Shown here: positions 60,491-64,000 of the stretch, in pieces
How positions within the stretch are numbered: position 1 is the stretch's first letter
Layout: every line of letters starts with the position of its first letter
Origin: Phoronis australis
Taxonomy: Eukaryota; Phoronida; Phoronidae
Reading direction: 5' to 3'
NCBI GenBank assembly: GCA_002633005.1
Contig: NMRA01000550.1
Location: 222,328 to 286,327 of the forward strand
Length of the DNA: 64,000 bases
Notes under the pieces: generated by a model
The model's input: the letters and a program-made list of their open reading frames with translations, nothing else
Database searches by the model: none
Told to the model about the DNA's origin: nothing
Position numbers and translations under genes: made by a program

Positions 60491-63400
60491 TTCATGTGAC
60501 ATTACTCACAGTAAAAGAAATAAATGGATAAGCAATTTAAAATATCACAAAATTTACAAATCACGGGCACAATTTACACAATTGTACCAGGATTCACGGA
60601 CCATAACATAGAAAAGAAATGAGGAATAGTAAAATAATTTACAAAATATTTTAAAAAGTATGAAAGTATGGTGTAATATATAAAACACCACTACACGAGT
60701 GGTCTTGACAAATTTATCTGCACAGAGCACATTTGCATCTGTCCCCATCCCGCCAAGCTTTTACTGGCTTTCTGCGAATCTCCATACCCCATATCGTGCT
60801 ACTGTTGTACTCGCTAGTGCAAAATATAACCCTGCTATAACGTGGCCACAAAGGCTTTTTGAAATCCTGTCCGTCTCGATGTGAAGCTGTTTTTGCCTCC
60901 ATGGAGCACCAAGAAAGGAGTGACCCCCCGGGCAGATGTTTAATTTCAAAAGACTGTCGTTCAGATGAAAATATAAAACTACGCCATCTGTCGACTACGC
61001 TAAACACTAAGCGGTAAATAAAAGCCGTGTGTTCCTCGTGAGCTGTCTGGTTTGTGTCGATCCTGAGTCGAGGGTACACAAGTCGAGTTCTTAGGTAAGT
61101 AAACCTGTAGGGGTATCAGCCAATGTACCGTATGTTCTGGAATCTTGTTTGTGTTATGTTTTGTAAGTCATTCTTACTGAGAGCCTTCTTCTGGTTAGAT
61201 GATGTAACAGGTCCGACTTCCGTTTCGACCAGGTTTTCTGTGTCGCCGATTATTCAGTTATTTCCAGCCATATTACGCGTTTCAGTAAAGCAGTATCAGT
61301 GATAAAGCAGTGGATTTGTAATGATTAATTAATTTTGTTAGGTTTTGTTTATTACTACAGTTTTCGGCTTTGGCTGCTTCGCTATATACAGTTCTTTACA
61401 TAATCCATTCATTGACATGACATGATCCAATAACGACGAATAACGTTGTCGTTAGGGAGGGACTTAGGCTCACCAGCCGCTAGGAACCAATATTTCTACC
61501 TTCAAGTGACCTGCCTTTCATAGGCAACTCGATGCCTGGTTGTTGTGCATTATACAAATTATTCATGGCGGAATTGCTTGTTCTTAGTCAATTAGAGACC
61601 TATTCTTAATTGCCAAACTTGGCGAAAGGTATCACTTAATGTTACCAAACTCATAACAGCATGCGTGCACCCAGCCTAAAATATAAGGGGGCTCGAATTT
61701 TTCGGTATGCGGACATTTTACTGAAAAAAAAATCAACGTGGACTAAAAAAAAAGACGGGGCCACTAGGTCTACGGATTGTGGGCTTAGTGGACTTTTGTC
61801 TCCTTTACTCGGGTATACACTGTACCCTTTTTAGCCACCCGGAATAATTTTGTTCTTAATTGCCCGCTTCAGCTGGAACATGATTGTTTCTGTTGGAGTC
61901 TGAACATTTTTACGGCGGCGATGGTCCAGGGAGCGAAAAGTTGCCGGGGAAGGGGGGAGCTGTATGAAGTGAAGAATAAAAAGTTCGCTAACCACAATTT
62001 CACATCTAGTACCCGTTTAGTTGCAATAGCTGGCTACGGGCATAGAATATAGGGTTTAGAGAACATCGACCTCGAGAAACATCGGAACTGGAAAATATCA
62101 GTTCTGGGTTACATCCGTCCAGGGGAATATCGTAAAGCATCAGGTCTTTTATAACCGCCGGAAATCTATGAGTTGATTTTCAAATATACCATTGGCACCC
62201 GGGTGCTTAACAGAGCCAAGCCGGTATACTCTTTCATTTAGGACTGCCGCTGTTCTCCTTTGATGTGCAGCTTTGAAACGGTGCGCACGCGTGAGTTAAC
62301 GCACTTGAATTGCTGGAATAGGCCTACACTTTACGTTGGCAACTACGTGTGAAAGACAAATCATATTTCGCGCAAGTAGGCCCAGAAACAAGTAATGGGC
62401 GTTTGAGAATTTCTTGGCAACTGAAAGTAAAGATGTGATCGTCGTTTGGGTATTAATAGGTTGTCATTTTCACTTTGGCGTCTTATGGGATAAAAACGAG
62501 GCGCACATATCTAATATAAGTCACGATTGTCTTGCCGGGACCGCTTGCACGCTAAAAACGGTACCGACCAGTGCCGCAGTGCGATGAGGGATATTGTCGT
62601 GGATATTTGGCAAATGTAATAAGGACATCTTAAGCGAAAAACAAACATATTTGTCCACCACATAGTTTGATAAGTTGATCGCTTAAGAATTAATAGAAAC
62701 ACTGCTGTTTTGTGAGGTTTTATCACGTGTTATGTGGCCCAAAACTTTCTTCGGCAAATCCGGAAATTTGCAAAAGTGGCCGAAAATGTTAGCCAATGAA
62801 ACGCGTCAAAGATCGATTCTGCATATACCACTTGCTTACAAGTCATCGGGAGGGCTGTTCTCAGTTAGTGGTCTTTTGAACTTCAGTTGGATTTGGCAAC
62901 AACCAAGTAATGGTCGGATTAACAATAGTTGCTTTATATTTGCCAGGTGTCTCTAGTAGTCCCGAGAAGTGTAAAAACTCAGCTCGCATTCGTTGGAAAT
63001 TCAAGGTCGCATTTTGCGACTTGATACGAGCTGACAAAAATCTCAGCTCGCATTTCCAAATTTCAGGTCGCAAATGCGACCTGCAGCTCGTTATGTCGAG
63101 CCCTGGATAACTTTTTCACAGCAGCTTGACTCTTCAAAACTATGCTATGTCCAATAAAGTTCTCTCGGGTAGATGAGTGAGTTTCCTTATTTTATAGCAG
63201 ACCCCACTCCAAGGACTAAAGTTACTGAATGAACGTGAATGAAGTATTCAGTAAATTTATAACATTACATTGGAATAAGTATTGACTCCTAGAATGAATT
63301 TTATTTGTTGAGATCAAGAACTTATTTTAGGTGTTATGAAAAATAAACATTCTGAAATCACTTTCAGCTTGTTTAAATATTTTAATTCAGATCTTAAATA

Positions 63401-64000
63401 AGGCTTGGGTACAAAGATTATTAGTTTCTACGTATAAATATGAAGATGAAATGTCAAGTATGTTCTGCTTTAATTACAAAAGTAGTTTTATCTTGTGTTT
63501 TCTTTTATAATTTTCTAATATTTCTCTGTTACAGGCGAGAGTATAAGACTGAAACCAGCTGCCTTACCATCTATTTACCTTTCAACAAAGTGAAAAGCAG
63601 TCCTTCAGCAATAACCTGAGAAAATTGAAACTCTCAATTCAGAAAGTCTGAACTTGATATCCTCATTATGGACTCTGTTGCATTGGGAAAATTATAATTG
63701 TTTTTAACAATGTTGTTTCTTTGTATGTTTGTGGTTGTTCAGTTTGCCATTTTGTTTTTAAATACACTGATTATTGTTTATTCTCGAATCTTGTGCACAG
63801 CAGATTCTTATCTAGATAGCTAGGATTGAAATCATACTTTGCTTGTAATCTGTGAAACTTTCATTATAGACAAGTTAACACAATTGTTCAAAGGCCTTCT
63901 TAAGAAAGCTTTAAAATTGTTATGCCATGTCGTGAACACATCCACTAAAACAAGAAACTGTAGGAACACCACATTTATCCACCTTCACTCTTATCAGGCT
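60491..64000. other. Right flank: no confident gene
   Basis: Contains a donor-like TCTTAG-GTAAGTAA at 61090-61101 and a good acceptor (pyrimidine tract, TTACAG) ending at 63535 on the plus strand, which might belong to a neighbouring plus-strand transcript. Short opposed GGTCGCA/TGCGACC segments occur at 62965-63105. No reading frame here resembles a known protein. Confidence 0.5.
62965..63105. repeat. Short repeated CAGCTCGCATT / GGTCGCATTTTGCGAC segment
   Basis: Two adjacent copies of CTCAGCTCGCATT, AAATTCAAGGTCGC or AAATTTCAGGTCGC, and a GGTCGCAAATGCGACC palindrome at the right end. Resembles a dispersed palindromic repeat; similar GTCGCCA words occur at 7640-7740. Confidence 0.65.

Noticed and set aside
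60714-61079. 121-residue minus-strand open frame
   Set aside because: No recognisable domain, no splice continuity, and an equally long plus-strand shadow; left as unexplained open frame.
1-64000. tRNA, rRNA and snRNA genes
   Set aside because: Scanned for B-box-like GGTTCGAATC words and other landmarks by eye; no convincing cloverleaf found. A covariance-model search would be decisive.

Overview
The window is animal genomic DNA: AT-rich, intron-dense, full of minisatellites and short inverted-repeat elements, with one 48-base run of N and one isolated n. It carries one clearly recognisable gene, a laminin beta chain of the beta-1/beta-2 type, on the minus strand. The signal-peptide exon lies near 48.1 kb and 28 further coding exons run leftwards to 1227. 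The last 100 or so residues lie beyond the left edge. Repeat style and gene structure suggest an aquatic invertebrate, perhaps an invertebrate deuterostome (amphioxus, hemichordate or echinoderm). The species is not determined.

The 29 coding exons were joined by hand using GT/AG sites, reading phase and the known laminin beta domain order. They total 4971 nt (1657 codons) with no phase conflict: signal peptide, LN domain, 5 LE (EGF-like) repeats, LF (laminin IV type B) domain, 8 LE repeats, then the alpha-helical coiled coil interrupted by the cysteine/glycine-rich L-beta knob. This matches vertebrate LAMB1/LAMB2. A probable non-coding 5' exon ends at 51061. Residue numbers below refer to this model.

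Layout from left to right: 1-11 kb holds the coiled-coil exons 29-20, with a solo LTR carrying a cluster of heat-shock-element motifs (4043-4801) and an inverted-repeat pair around the L-beta exon. 11-15 kb holds the C-terminal LE exons, 15-22 kb the LF domain and LE5, 22-31 kb the N-terminal LE exons, and 31-35 kb the LN domain. A 12.8-kb first coding intron (35.2-48.05 kb) contains only repeats. The region 51.5-60.5 kb is a tandem segmental duplication of roughly 4.2-4.5 kb units without intact genes, and 60.5-64 kb has no confident gene.

The most unusual feature is that tandem repeats sit on splice junctions of this one gene. At exon 23 a 36-bp unit containing the complete 3' splice site and the first exon codons is present 8 times in tandem, and every copy keeps the reading frame. 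At exons 7 and 28 the donor junction itself is copied into the downstream intronic repeat, and at exon 10 the repeat abuts and includes the intronic part of the donor. No CRISPR array, tRNA, rRNA or bacterial gene was seen.
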